Assembly (NCBI GenBank): GCA_052388275.1
Contig: JBQTII010000068.1
Location: 1-64,000 of the forward strand
Direction of reading: 5' to 3'
DNA from: JBQTII01 sp052388275
GTDB lineage: Bacteria > Actinomycetota > Actinomycetes > Sporichthyales > Sporichthyaceae
DNA length: 64,000 nucleotides
In this document: piece after piece, positions 52,310 through 59,957 of the stretch
How the letters are laid out: each line of letters opens with the position of its first letter
How positions within the stretch are numbered: position 1 is the first letter of the stretch
Position numbers and translations under genes: made by a program
Notes under the pieces: generated by a model
What the model was told of the DNA's origin: nothing
Database searches by the model: none
Seen by the model: the letters and a program-made list of their open reading frames with translations, nothing else

Positions 52310-53272
52310 ATGGAATTCGGCTACACGATGATGTCCGAGCAGTCCGGTCCGCTGGCGCTGGTCGGCGATGCGGTCGATGCCGAGGCCGCGGGTTTCGACT
52401 TCGCCGTGATCAGCGACCACTACTTTCCCTGGCTTCCCGAACAGGGCCACGCACCATTCGCGTGGTCGGTGCTCGCCGCCACGGCACAGGCGACCTCCAC
52501 GCTGCCCCTAATGACGTTCGTGACCTGCCCGATCCTGCGCTACCACCCCACCGTGGTGGCGCAGATGGCGGCGACCACGGCGCTGCTGTCGAACGATCGC
52601 TTCACCCTTGGACTCGGCGCCGGGGAGAATCTCAACGAGCACGTCGTGGGCCGGGACTGGCCGCCGGTCGACGTCCGCCACGAGATGCTCACCGAGGCGG
52701 TCCAGGTGATCCGGCGGCTGCTCGCGGGCGAGGACGTCACCTTCCGCGGACGCCACCTCGACACTGCGTCGGCGAAGCTATGGGACCTCCCCACCCAACC
52801 GGTCCCGGTCGGAATCGCGGTCTCGGGCAGGCAGTCCTGCCAGCTCGCCGGCGAGTACGCCGACGTCCTGATCGCGGTCGAGCCCAAGGCCGAACTCGGT
52901 GCCGCGTTCGACGCCGCCGGCGGAGCAGGGAAGCCGCGCTACGGCCAGCTGCCGATCTGCTATGACCCGGACCCGGCCGCGGCACGCCGGCGCGCCCACG
53001 AACAGCTGCGCTGGTTCGGCGCCGGCTGGAAGGTCAACGCCGAATTGCCAGGGCCAAGCGCCTTCGCCGCGGCGTCACAGTTCGTGCGCGAGGACGACGT
53101 GGCCGAGGCGATTCCCTGCGGTGCTGACGTCGAAGCCGTCGTCGAGGCCGTACGCCCCTGGCGCGAGGCCGGCTTCACCCACCTTGCCCTCCTGCAGGTC
53201 GGGGAAGAGCATCAGAAGGGCTTCCTCGACTGGGCCGAGAAGGACCTGCTCCCCACGCTGCGCTCGGGCTGA
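52310..53272 (+). CDS. LLM-class flavin/F420-dependent oxidoreductase
   Basis: A 320-residue luciferase-like enzyme of the TIGR03557 group related to F420-dependent glucose-6-phosphate dehydrogenase: EFGYTMMSEQSGP, DFAVISDHYFPWLPEQGHAP, VTCPILRYHPTVVAQMAATT, GLGAGENLNEHVVGRDWP. The F420-binding segments are conserved. Substrate unknown. It precedes a broken flavodoxin-like reductase gene. Confidence 0.88.
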   Translation: MEFGYTMMSEQSGPLALVGDAVDAEAAGFDFAVISDHYFPWLPEQGHAPFAWSVLAATAQATSTLPLMTFVTCPILRYHPTVVAQMAATTALLSNDRFTLGLGAGENLNEHVVGRDWPPVDVRHEMLTEAVQVIRRLLAGEDVTFRGRHLDTASAKLWDLPTQPVPVGIAVSGRQSCQLAGEYADVLIAVEPKAELGAAFDAAGGAGKPRYGQLPICYDPDPAAARRRAHEQLRWFGAGWKVNAELPGPSAFAAASQFVREDDVAEAIPCGADVEAVVEAVRPWREAGFTHLALLQVGEEHQKGFLDWAEKDLLPTLRSG

Positions 53273-53330
53273 GCCGGGCGATTCTCGATGCGCCAGCATG
53301 CCGACACAGCGATCGGGGCAAGGCAGCGCC

Positions 53331-53944
53331 ATGACGTCGACTTTGCGCGCCCTCGTCCTGAACTGCACGCTAAAGCCTGGTCCAGCGGAGTCGAGCACCG
53401 AAAAGCTCGGTCGTGAGTTTCTGACCGCGCTCGCCGATCACACGATGTGGACGGAGAGGTGCTTCGCCTCGTGGACGAAAAGATCGCCTTCGGCGTCAGC
53501 ACCGACGAGGGCGACGGCGATGAGTGGCCGCGGGTACGCGAGAGGATTCTCGCCGCGGACATCGTTGTCTTGGCTACGCCCATCTGGCTCGGTCAGCCGT
53601 CCTCGGTGGCGAAGATGGCGCTCGAGCGCCTCGACGCCGAGCTGTCGGAGACCGACGCATCCGGAAGGCCCACCATGTACGGCAAGGTCGCGCTGGTTGC
53701 GGTCGTCGGAAACGAGGACGGTGCGCACCACGTGTGCGCCGAGTTGTATCAGGCGCTCAATGACGTCGGTTTCAGCCTGGCGGCGGCGGCCGGGTCTTAC
53801 TGGGTGGGCGAGGCGATGAACTCCCTCGCCTACAAGGACGCCGGCCCGCGGCCGAACACGACCGGAAAGGCGACGCGCACCGCCGCCGCCAACGCGGCGC
53901 ACCTGGCCCACCTGCTGCACTCGGTCCCGTACGACCGCCCGTGA
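53331..53944 (+). pseudogene. Flavodoxin-like NAD(P)H-dependent reductase, frameshifted
   Basis: The frame starts TSTLRALVLNCTLKPGPAES (FMN loop). Near 53443 the family continues in the next frame as DGEVLRLVDEKIAFGVSTDE, then ATPIWLGQPSSVAKM, VAVVGNEDGAHHVCAELYQA and YWVGEAMNSLAYKD. Adding one base at CACGATGTGG restores one protein of about 204 residues. Either a recent pseudogene or a base-call error. Confidence 0.75.
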
Positions 53945-54041
53945 CTCTGCTCGACCTCGGGCCGCATTTGTAGTCCGTCCTCCCACGAACGGCTCAGCCA
54001 TCGCGCCGTTTTCGCCAACCGTCTGCGGGCAAGGGGGCTTC

Positions 54042-56978
54042 ATGGACTTCCCGACCGGACATCGTCTTGACCGCATCGCTGAACCGTGGGGCAGCCGGAC
54101 CCCGTACGGGCCCGGGGAGAGCTGGCCGGTGCGGGTCGACTCGTTCCTCGCCGACGGGGTCGGCGAGCCCGACGTCGAGGCCTGGGTGCCCTCGGCGAGC
54201 ATCCTGCACTCCAACGGCGACGCCCTCGACATCGCCGTCGCGGGCGGGCGGATCGTCGGCGTGCGGGGGCGCGCGCACGACCGGGTGAACCACGGCCGGC
54301 TGGGCCCGAAGGACCTCTACGGCTGGCAGGCGGGCGCCTCTCCGGACCGGCTGACCCGCCCGCTGATCCGGCGCAAGGGCAAGCTGGTCGAGACCGACTG
54401 GGACACCGCGATGGACGCGGTCGTCACCCGCTCCCGCGAGCTGCTCGAGGAGCAGGGCCCCTCCGCGCTCGGGTTCTACACCTCCGGGCAGCTGTTCCTG
54501 GAGGACTACTACACCCTCGGCGTGATCGCCCACGGCGGCATCGGCACCAATCACGTCGACGGCAACACCCGGCTGTGCACCGCGACCGCGGCCGCGGCGC
54601 TCAAGGAGTCCTTCGGCTGCGACGGGCAACCGGGCTCCTACACGGACTTCGACTCCGCCGACGTGATCGCGATGTTCGGGCACAACATGGCCGAGACCCA
54701 GACGGTGCTGTGGTCGCGGGTGCTCGACCGCCTGGCCGGTCCGGAGCCGCCGAAGATCGTGTGCATCGACCCCCGCGAGACACCGGTCGCGCGGCACGCC
54801 ACCGTGCACCTGGCGCCGATGCCCGGCACCAACGTCGCGCTGATGAACGGGCTGCTGCACGAGATCGTGGCGAATGACTGGGTCGATCACGGCTACGTCG
54901 ACGCGCACACCGTCGGCTACGCCGAGTTGGCCGAGCGGGTGCAGAAGTACACCCCAGAGCACGTCGCCGAGATTTGCGGCGTGCCCGCCGAGCAGATCCG
55001 CGCGGCCGCGCGCGTGCTCGGCACCGCTCAGCGCCTGCTCTCCACCGTCCTGCAGGGCTTCTACCAGTCCCATCAGGCGACCGCGGCGGCCGTGCAGGTC
55101 AACAACCTCAACCTGATCCGCGGGATGCTCGGCAAGCCGGGCTGCGGCATCCTGCAGATGAACGGCCAGCCCACGGCAGAGAACACCCGCGAGTGCGGTG
55201 CGGACGGGGATCTCGCCGGGTTTCGCAACTGGTCCTCCGACGCACAGGTGGCCGATCTCGCTCGGATCTGGAATCTCGACATCCACGACATCCCGCACTA
55301 CACCCCGCCCACGCACGCGATGCAGCAGATCCGCTACATCGAGGAGGGCACGATCCGGTTCTGGTGGGTCTCCGCCACCAACCCCGCGGTCTCCCTGCCC
55401 GAGCTCGCGCGGATCCGCTCGATACTCGCGCAGGACCGGCTATTCCTCGTCGTCCAGGACATCTTCCGCACCGAGACCGCACAGCTGGCCGACGTCGTGC
55501 TGCCGGCGGCGACCTGGGGGGAGAAGGAGGGCACGTTCACCAACGTCGACCGCACCGTGCACTACTCCGGCAAAGCCGTCGACCCCCCGGGTGAGGCCCG
55601 CTCAGATCTGGACATCCTGCTCGACTACGCCCGCCGAATGGACTTCCGGGACCGCACCGGCCGCCCCCTGGTGTCCTGGACGAATCCGGGCGAGGCCTTC
55701 GCGGCCTGGCAGGAGTGCAGCCGCGGCCGTCCGTGCGACTACACCGGGTTGAGCTACGAGATGCTGCGCGAGCACGGCGGGGTGCAGTGGCCGTGCAACG
55801 CCGAGAACCCCGAGGGCACCGAGCGGCTCTACGTCGACGGGCAGTTCTACGCCGACCCGGACTACTGCGAGAGCTTCGGCCGCGATCTGATCACCGGCGC
55901 GCCGATGGAGGAGACCGAGTACCGCGCGCTGAACCCCGACGGCAAGGCGATCCTCAAGGCCGCGGCCTACACCTCGCCCCATGAGGTGCCCACCGAGGAG
56001 TTCCCGTTCGTGCTCACCACCGGGCGCACGCTCTATCACTTCCACACTCGCACCAAAACCGGGCGGGTGCCGCAGCTGAACGCGGCCGCCCCGGAGGTGT
56101 GGGTGGAGATGTCCGCGGCGGACGCCGCCAAGAACGACCTGCACGAGGGCGACCTGCTGGAGATCACCTCGCCGCGCGGGGCCGTGCGGGCCAGACTGCG
56201 GATCAGCGGCATCCGCGACGGTGTGCTGTTCCTGCCGTTCCACTACGGCTACTGGGATCGGCAGGACGGGTCGGACCGGGACAAGTTGCGCGCCGCGAAC
56301 GAGCTGACAATCACCGAGTGGGACCCCGCCTCAAAGCAGCCGATCTTCAAGACCGCAGCGGCGGCGGCGCGCCTCGTCCAGCGCGGCGAGGGTCCGTCGA
56401 AGGCGCCGACGGTGACCGCGTCCTTGCCAGGCGGCGCACAGCGTGCCCGCGACCAGCGGCGGCGAGCGCGCGATGGTCACCGAGGAGGTGCCGGCATGAG
56501 ACTGGGGCTCGCCCTGGCGGAGCTGCACCGCTCGGAGAACGAACTCGCCCAACGCCTGCTGCACGCGGGCGAACGCCACGAGGCCGACCAGGACATCTTC
56601 CACCTCACCCGCGACCTGGCGGGCTGGTCACAGGAACATGTGGGGGCGATCGCCGAGCACGCCCGCCGCTACGACACCGAGCTCGACCCGGAGCCGCGCG
56701 AGGAGAGCTCCCTGATGAGACAGGCCCGGGAGAAGGTTTCCGAGCTGGCCGGCCGGCGCCCCGAGACGGGTCTGCTGTTGCTGGCCGACCTGCGCGAGAT
56801 CTACCTCGCGGCCGCTGGCGTCTCCGTCGACTGGGAGCTGATCGCGCAGGGCGCCCAGGGCGTCAAGGACGTGGAGCTCATCTCCCTCGCCCAGCGCTGC
56901 CACGCCGACAACCTGCGCCAGATGCGCTGGGCCAACGCCAAGCTCAAGGAATCCGCGACTCAGGTCCTCTTGTCCTGA
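54042..56978 (+). CDS. Molybdopterin oxidoreductase lacking the Fe-S cluster site, fused to a helical domain
   Basis: 978 residues of the formate dehydrogenase/nitrate reductase (Mo-bisMGD) superfamily. The N-terminal Fe-S motif CxxCxxxC...C is replaced: the aligned segment WVPSASILHSNGD has Ser53, His56 and Asp60, and the fourth ligand position is Gly88 in RLGPKD. No cysteine occurs before Cys179 (NTRLCTATAA), the likely molybdenum ligand. The four family domains follow, with the C-terminal barrel HFHTRTKTGRVPQLNAAAPE. After residue 818 comes a 160-residue helical domain starting MRLGLALAELHRSENELAQR. An internal ATG at 56496 with GAGGAGG before it could also start that domain as a separate protein. 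AAGGGGG precedes ATG 54042. Confidence 0.85.
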   Translation: MDFPTGHRLDRIAEPWGSRTPYGPGESWPVRVDSFLADGVGEPDVEAWVPSASILHSNGDALDIAVAGGRIVGVRGRAHDRVNHGRLGPKDLYGWQAGASPDRLTRPLIRRKGKLVETDWDTAMDAVVTRSRELLEEQGPSALGFYTSGQLFLEDYYTLGVIAHGGIGTNHVDGNTRLCTATAAAALKESFGCDGQPGSYTDFDSADVIAMFGHNMAETQTVLWSRVLDRLAGPEPPKIVCIDPRETPVARHATVHLAPMPGTNVALMNGLLHEIVANDWVDHGYVDAHTVGYAELAERVQKYTPEHVAEICGVPAEQIRAAARVLGTAQRLLSTVLQGFYQSHQATAAAVQVNNLNLIRGMLGKPGCGILQMNGQPTAENTRECGADGDLAGFRNWSSDAQVADLARIWNLDIHDIPHYTPPTHAMQQIRYIEEGTIRFWWVSATNPAVSLPELARIRSILAQDRLFLVVQDIFRTETAQLADVVLPAATWGEKEGTFTNVDRTVHYSGKAVDPPGEARSDLDILLDYARRMDFRDRTGRPLVSWTNPGEAFAAWQECSRGRPCDYTGLSYEMLREHGGVQWPCNAENPEGTERLYVDGQFYADPDYCESFGRDLITGAPMEETEYRALNPDGKAILKAAAYTSPHEVPTEEFPFVLTTGRTLYHFHTRTKTGRVPQLNAAAPEVWVEMSAADAAKNDLHEGDLLEITSPRGAVRARLRISGIRDGVLFLPFHYGYWDRQDGSDRDKLRAANELTITEWDPASKQPIFKTAAAAARLVQRGEGPSKAPTVTASLPGGAQRARDQRRRARDGHRGGAGMRLGLALAELHRSENELAQRLLHAGERHEADQDIFHLTRDLAGWSQEHVGAIAEHARRYDTELDPEPREESSLMRQAREKVSELAGRRPETGLLLLADLREIYLAAAGVSVDWELIAQGAQGVKDVELISLAQRCHADNLRQMRWANAKLKESATQVLLS

Positions 56979-57286
56979 TCAGTCGTTCTCGCGCTGGTCA
57001 GGTCGAGATGGTCATTGGGGTCTGGTTGAGGCCGATCGAGGGCTCATCCATGCGATGAAGGCCCGCGCCGCCTACATCGGCCTGCTCTGCTGACGCCGCA
57101 CCCTTGAGCCGCACGACGGGCGAGAGGTCATCAGCATCCAGCACCTGCGTCTCGATGTCTGATCAGCCGACGACCGCTTCGATTGGGCCACCACGCGCTG
57201 CGGGTCAGTGATGTGCGGTGAGTGTTCGCAGTCCCAGCGCTCGGACCGCCTAGAATCTCTGCAGGGACCGAGCCTCGGAGGTGGTC
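56979..57286. other. Intergenic region with degenerate sequence
   Basis: 308 bases. A frame reading KARAAYIGLLC and a stop near 57094 has no identifiable family. From 57112 to 57244 it repeats sequence found at 57696-57829. A TAGAAT box (57251-57256) may be the -10 of the antitoxin promoter. Confidence 0.5.
57112..57244 (+). repeat. Left copy of an imperfect 133-bp direct repeat
   Basis: This segment matches 57696-57829 across the whole length, with scattered substitutions and one length difference. It encodes the last codons of the RelE-like toxin (HDGREVISIQHLRLDV, stop) and, on the minus strand, a relic of the 3' end of the alpha/beta hydrolase. It is a degenerate remnant. Confidence 0.9.
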
Positions 57287-57484
57287 GTGAGCGCGGAACG
57301 CAGCGACATGGTGGAGATTTCCCGCGCCGACCTCAACGCACTCCAGGCAGAGCTTCGCCGACTGCGACGTGAGGTCGGGCGGGTGAGTGCCAGAGAGTGC
57401 ATCCTCGCAGATCCTGGGCCCAGCGATGATGCCCCGACGTTCACCCGTGAGCAACTCGGGCAGGCGTGGGGAATCGTTGAGTGA
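57287..57484 (+). CDS. Putative antitoxin of a RelE-type module
   Basis: 65 residues, with a coiled-coil segment (ISRADLNALQAELRRLRREV) and a short acidic end. GTG 57287 is 5 bases after GGAGG. The toxin gene overlaps its stop. No DNA-binding domain can be named. Position and size fit an antitoxin; the name is by context. Confidence 0.6.
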   Translation: MSAERSDMVEISRADLNALQAELRRLRREVGRVSARECILADPGPSDDAPTFTREQLGQAWGIVE

Positions 57485-57746
57485 ACGTGTGATCCGATTC
57501 CCGGGCACTTCCTGGGACGAGATCGAAGCACTCCCACAATCGGTCCGCTGGGGAGTGCAGCGTGCAATCTTTAGTTTGCTGGACGACCCCGTGCCAGTAC
57601 TGGCCGAGCCGTTTCCGCAGGACGCGCCTCTGCGGGGAGTTTATGAACTCCATCTCCCCGCCGACTACACCACGATCTGGTACGTCGTCAGCGAACACGA
57701 CGGGCGAGAGGTCATCAGCATCCAGCACGTGCGCCTCGAACACTGA
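57477..57746 (+). CDS. RelE/ParE-like toxin
   Basis: 89 residues: VIRFPGTSWDEIEALPQSVR, ALLDDP-like helix (AIFSLLDDPVPVLAEP), YELHLPADYTTIWYVVSEHD and a C-terminal strand REVISIQHVRL. The beta-strand order and the basic/aromatic residues are RelE-fold-like. A TTG at 57477 or a GTG at 57489 can start it; both overlap or touch the antitoxin gene. The last 50 bases are part of the direct repeat. Confidence 0.65.
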   Translation: MSERVIRFPGTSWDEIEALPQSVRWGVQRAIFSLLDDPVPVLAEPFPQDAPLRGVYELHLPADYTTIWYVVSEHDGREVISIQHVRLEH

Positions 57747-57829
57747 TCAGCCGACGGCCGCCTCGATGGCAGCCACCACCCGCTGCGGGTCGGTGATGTG
57801 CGGGGAGTGCCCGCAGTCCCAGCGCTCGG
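57696..57829 (+). repeat. Right copy of the imperfect 133-bp direct repeat
   Basis: This segment covers the 3' end of the toxin gene and the 3' end of the hydrolase gene. It is the functional copy; the degenerate partner lies 584 bases to the left, before the antitoxin. Confidence 0.9.
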
Positions 57830-58484
57830 TGTGCCAACTCGGGTCGGCCTCGACCTTGCTGATCGTGGGTTCGCCGTGCGCGATCTGGAACTGCTCGCAG
57901 CGCAGGTAAATTTTGGTCGCCACCTTCTCCCAGGCGCCGGTGAGGTGGATGGGGTCGACGAAGGCGGCGAGGGGGTGATCGGTCATGCGGCGGTTGAACC
58001 AGGCTTGATCGGCGGGGTCCTCGATGCCGAACCCGGCGGCGTCGAACGGAGGCCCGGCGGGGACCCGCCAGCCCTCGCCCCGATCGGCAGCCTGGGACCG
58101 GAACAGCTCCGGCACACCCTGGCTATCGCCCATGAAGTCGAACATTGACTGACCGGACTCGGGCAGCGAGGCGTCGAGGTAGACCAGCGCAGCGATCTGG
58201 TCGCTCACGCGATCGGCGACGGCGGTGATCACTGTGCCGCCCGCGCTGTGCCCGACGAGGACCACCTCGCGCAACTCCTCGGCCTCGATGATGCCCACGA
58301 CGTCCTGCACGTGTGTGGCGAAGCTGATGTCCGGCGAGAGCAGGTGCGCCCGGTCGCCCAGGCCGGACAGCGACGGGCTGAACACGCGCCAACCCTTCGC
58401 GTGCAGCGGGGCGGCCACGCGCGCCCAGCACCAGCCACCCTCGAAACCGCCATGCACCAGGACTGCGGTCTTCGGCGAGCTCAT
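57747..58484 (-). CDS. Alpha/beta hydrolase (salicylate-esterase-like)
   Basis: 245 residues with the HNL/MES fold: TAVLVHGGFEGGWCWARVAA (oxyanion), nucleophile in VVLVGHSAGGTVI, and catalytic His in DCGHSPHITDP. Related enzymes cleave small esters or ring lactones. ATG 58484 overlaps the stop of a 27-codon mini-gene that itself overlaps the P450 stop, so the three are translated as a unit. It likely acts in the same pathway as the P450. Confidence 0.85.
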   Translation of the reverse strand: MSSPKTAVLVHGGFEGGWCWARVAAPLHAKGWRVFSPSLSGLGDRAHLLSPDISFATHVQDVVGIIEAEELREVVLVGHSAGGTVITAVADRVSDQIAALVYLDASLPESGQSMFDFMGDSQGVPELFRSQAADRGEGWRVPAGPPFDAAGFGIEDPADQAWFNRRMTDHPLAAFVDPIHLTGAWEKVATKIYLRCEQFQIAHGEPTISKVEADPSWHTERWDCGHSPHITDPQRVVAAIEAAVG

Positions 58485-58519
58485 TGGGTGACCTCGCTAG
58501 CGCTCGGCCACCCAATGAG
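58480..58519 (-). promoter_or_regulatory. RNA hairpin that holds the hydrolase start codon
   Basis: CTCATTGGGTG and CACCCAATGAG (11 bp, perfect) flank an 18-base loop. On the minus strand the ATG of the hydrolase lies in the 3' arm and its GAGG-like ribosome site in the loop. Translation of the mini-gene through the stem would melt it, a possible coupling device. Confidence 0.5.
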
Positions 58520-58564
58520 CGAACGCTGCAGCGTCTTAGTGATTCGCTCGCTGCGCTCGCTCAT
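58481..58564 (-). CDS. 27-codon linker ORF between P450 and hydrolase
   Basis: ATG at 58564 overlaps the P450 stop (ATGA), and its own stop overlaps the hydrolase ATG (ATGA). The peptide starts SERSERITKTL, encoded by GAGCGAGCGCAGCGAGCGA, a repeat-like motif common between actinobacterial genes. It probably serves translational coupling; the peptide itself may have no role. Confidence 0.5.
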   Translation of the reverse strand: MSERSERITKTLQRSLIGWPSASEVTQ

Positions 58565-59772
58565 ACCGAGACCTCCGTGGTCGAGGCGGCCCGGCTGCGC
58601 CGGCCGGCGGTGAAGGTGAGCGGCAGCCGGACCATGTGCCGGGTCAGGCCGGTGACGTACTCGGGGGTGAAACCGTCGGCGACGGTGAACTCCGGGATCC
58701 GGGTCAGGAACTGGTCGTAGCCGACGTTGATCGCCACCCGGGCCAGGGGCTGCCCGATGCAGCGGTGCACTCCCGATCCGAAGGCGAGGTGTTTGACCGA
58801 ACGCCGGGTGATGTCGACCTCGTCCGGGCGCTCGCACACCGCCGGGTCACGGCTGGCGGCGCCGTAGGAGAGCAGCAGCCACTCCCCGGCGGCGATCTTG
58901 CGCCCGCCGATCTCGGTGTCCGCCCTGACGTGGCGGGCCATGTTGGGCACGCCGGTGTAGTGGCGCAGGAACTCCTCCACCGCCTTGGTCAGCCGGCTTC
59001 GATCCGCCACCAGGAGTTTGAGCTGATCCGGGTGGGTCGCGAGATGGTGCAGCCCCCCGGAGAAGGCGAACCCGGTCGTCCCGACCCCGCCGACGGTGAG
59101 CTGGCACAGGGTGCCGACCTTGTTCTCCCACGCGTAGTCGGGGTGATCGATGGCGAGCAGCGCATCGATGATGTCCCCGCGCGGCGGCTCCTGCTGACGT
59201 TGCGTCAGATACGCCTCGACGTGCAGGAAGCCGTTGGCGAAGCCCTGGGCCCGCTGCTCACCGGGCAGGTTGAAGTTGAAGCAGGTCAGCAGGTAGGGCA
59301 TGTCGGCGGGGTCCATGCCGGCGATCAGGGTCGAGAAGACGTACTGCGGCACCGGCTCGGCGAACTGGGTGACAACCTCCACCTCACCGGTTTCGATGAA
59401 GGAGTCGATGAGCTGATCGGCGTACGCGCGGACCTTGTCCTCCAGGGCGGGCATGACCCGCGGGGACAGGAACGGGTCCAACGTCTCGCGCAGCACCTTC
59501 TGCAGCGGCGGGTCCGCTTCGGCCGGGAAGAACAACGGCAGCCCGTCCGGGCGGTTGATCTGGAACCCGTCGGCGGAGGAGTAGGTCTGCCAGTCCTTGG
59601 CGACGTGCACGACGTCGTCGTAGCTGTTGATCACCCAGTAACCGGTGCCGACCTCACTGCGCGCGACCGGGCAGCGGGCGTGCAGGTCCGGGATCACCTC
59701 GTCCCAGCGAGCCGAGAGCTCCGGGTCGTCAAGGTCGTAGTCCGTGGCGTAGTCGCGAGCGAAATCGGTCAT
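58561..59772 (-). CDS. Cytochrome P450 (paralogue of the 32.9 kb P450)
   Basis: 403 residues from ATG 59772. The start TDFARDYATDYDLDDPEL, the I-helix VGGVGTTGFAFSGG (no acidic residue before TT), ExxR in EEFLRHYTG, and the haem Cys in FGSGVHRCIGQPLA all parallel the P450 at 32938. The operator-like element ends 8 bases before the ATG, so the mRNA leader is very short or the site overlaps the promoter. Downstream genes are the linker ORF and hydrolase. Confidence 0.9.
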   Translation of the reverse strand: MTDFARDYATDYDLDDPELSARWDEVIPDLHARCPVARSEVGTGYWVINSYDDVVHVAKDWQTYSSADGFQINRPDGLPLFFPAEADPPLQKVLRETLDPFLSPRVMPALEDKVRAYADQLIDSFIETGEVEVVTQFAEPVPQYVFSTLIAGMDPADMPYLLTCFNFNLPGEQRAQGFANGFLHVEAYLTQRQQEPPRGDIIDALLAIDHPDYAWENKVGTLCQLTVGGVGTTGFAFSGGLHHLATHPDQLKLLVADRSRLTKAVEEFLRHYTGVPNMARHVRADTEIGGRKIAAGEWLLLSYGAASRDPAVCERPDEVDITRRSVKHLAFGSGVHRCIGQPLARVAINVGYDQFLTRIPEFTVADGFTPEYVTGLTRHMVRLPLTFTAGRRSRAASTTEVSV

Positions 59773-59812
59773 GGCCAAAGCCTATGTATCTAGGGTTATC
59801 ATGGCTATAGTC
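59757..59812 (-). repeat. Left copy of a 56-bp direct repeat (P450 start plus operator)
   Basis: This segment contains the first five codons of the P450, its start codon and the operator-like element. It matches 61223-61279 at roughly 50 of 57 positions. The two copies flank the DUF4143 ATPase gene. Confidence 0.9.
59781..59812 (-). promoter_or_regulatory. Operator-like element before the P450
   Basis: On the minus strand it reads GACTATA, three bases, ATGATAACCCTAG, then ATACATAGG. CTATG-type arms pair with CATAG in the copy at 61.25 kb. Match to the 61249-61279 copy: 29 of 31; to the 32217 copy: about 23 of 32. Confidence 0.65.
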
Positions 59813-59957
59813 CCGCTCGCGAGCTGAGCAGACGTTCGGGGGCCGGAATGATCTCGGCCCCGTTCGTAGGCCGCCGAGGGTGGCCGGCCGATGGCGTGGC
59901 ATAAACTGAACGACGAGCTGGCAAACATGGATCAGAGCCTCGTCAGAACTGGATTTG

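Noticed and set aside
57061..57110. Fragment resembling the end of an XdhC-like protein (ARAAYIGLL)
   Set aside because: Only about ten residues match loosely; too short to support a call.
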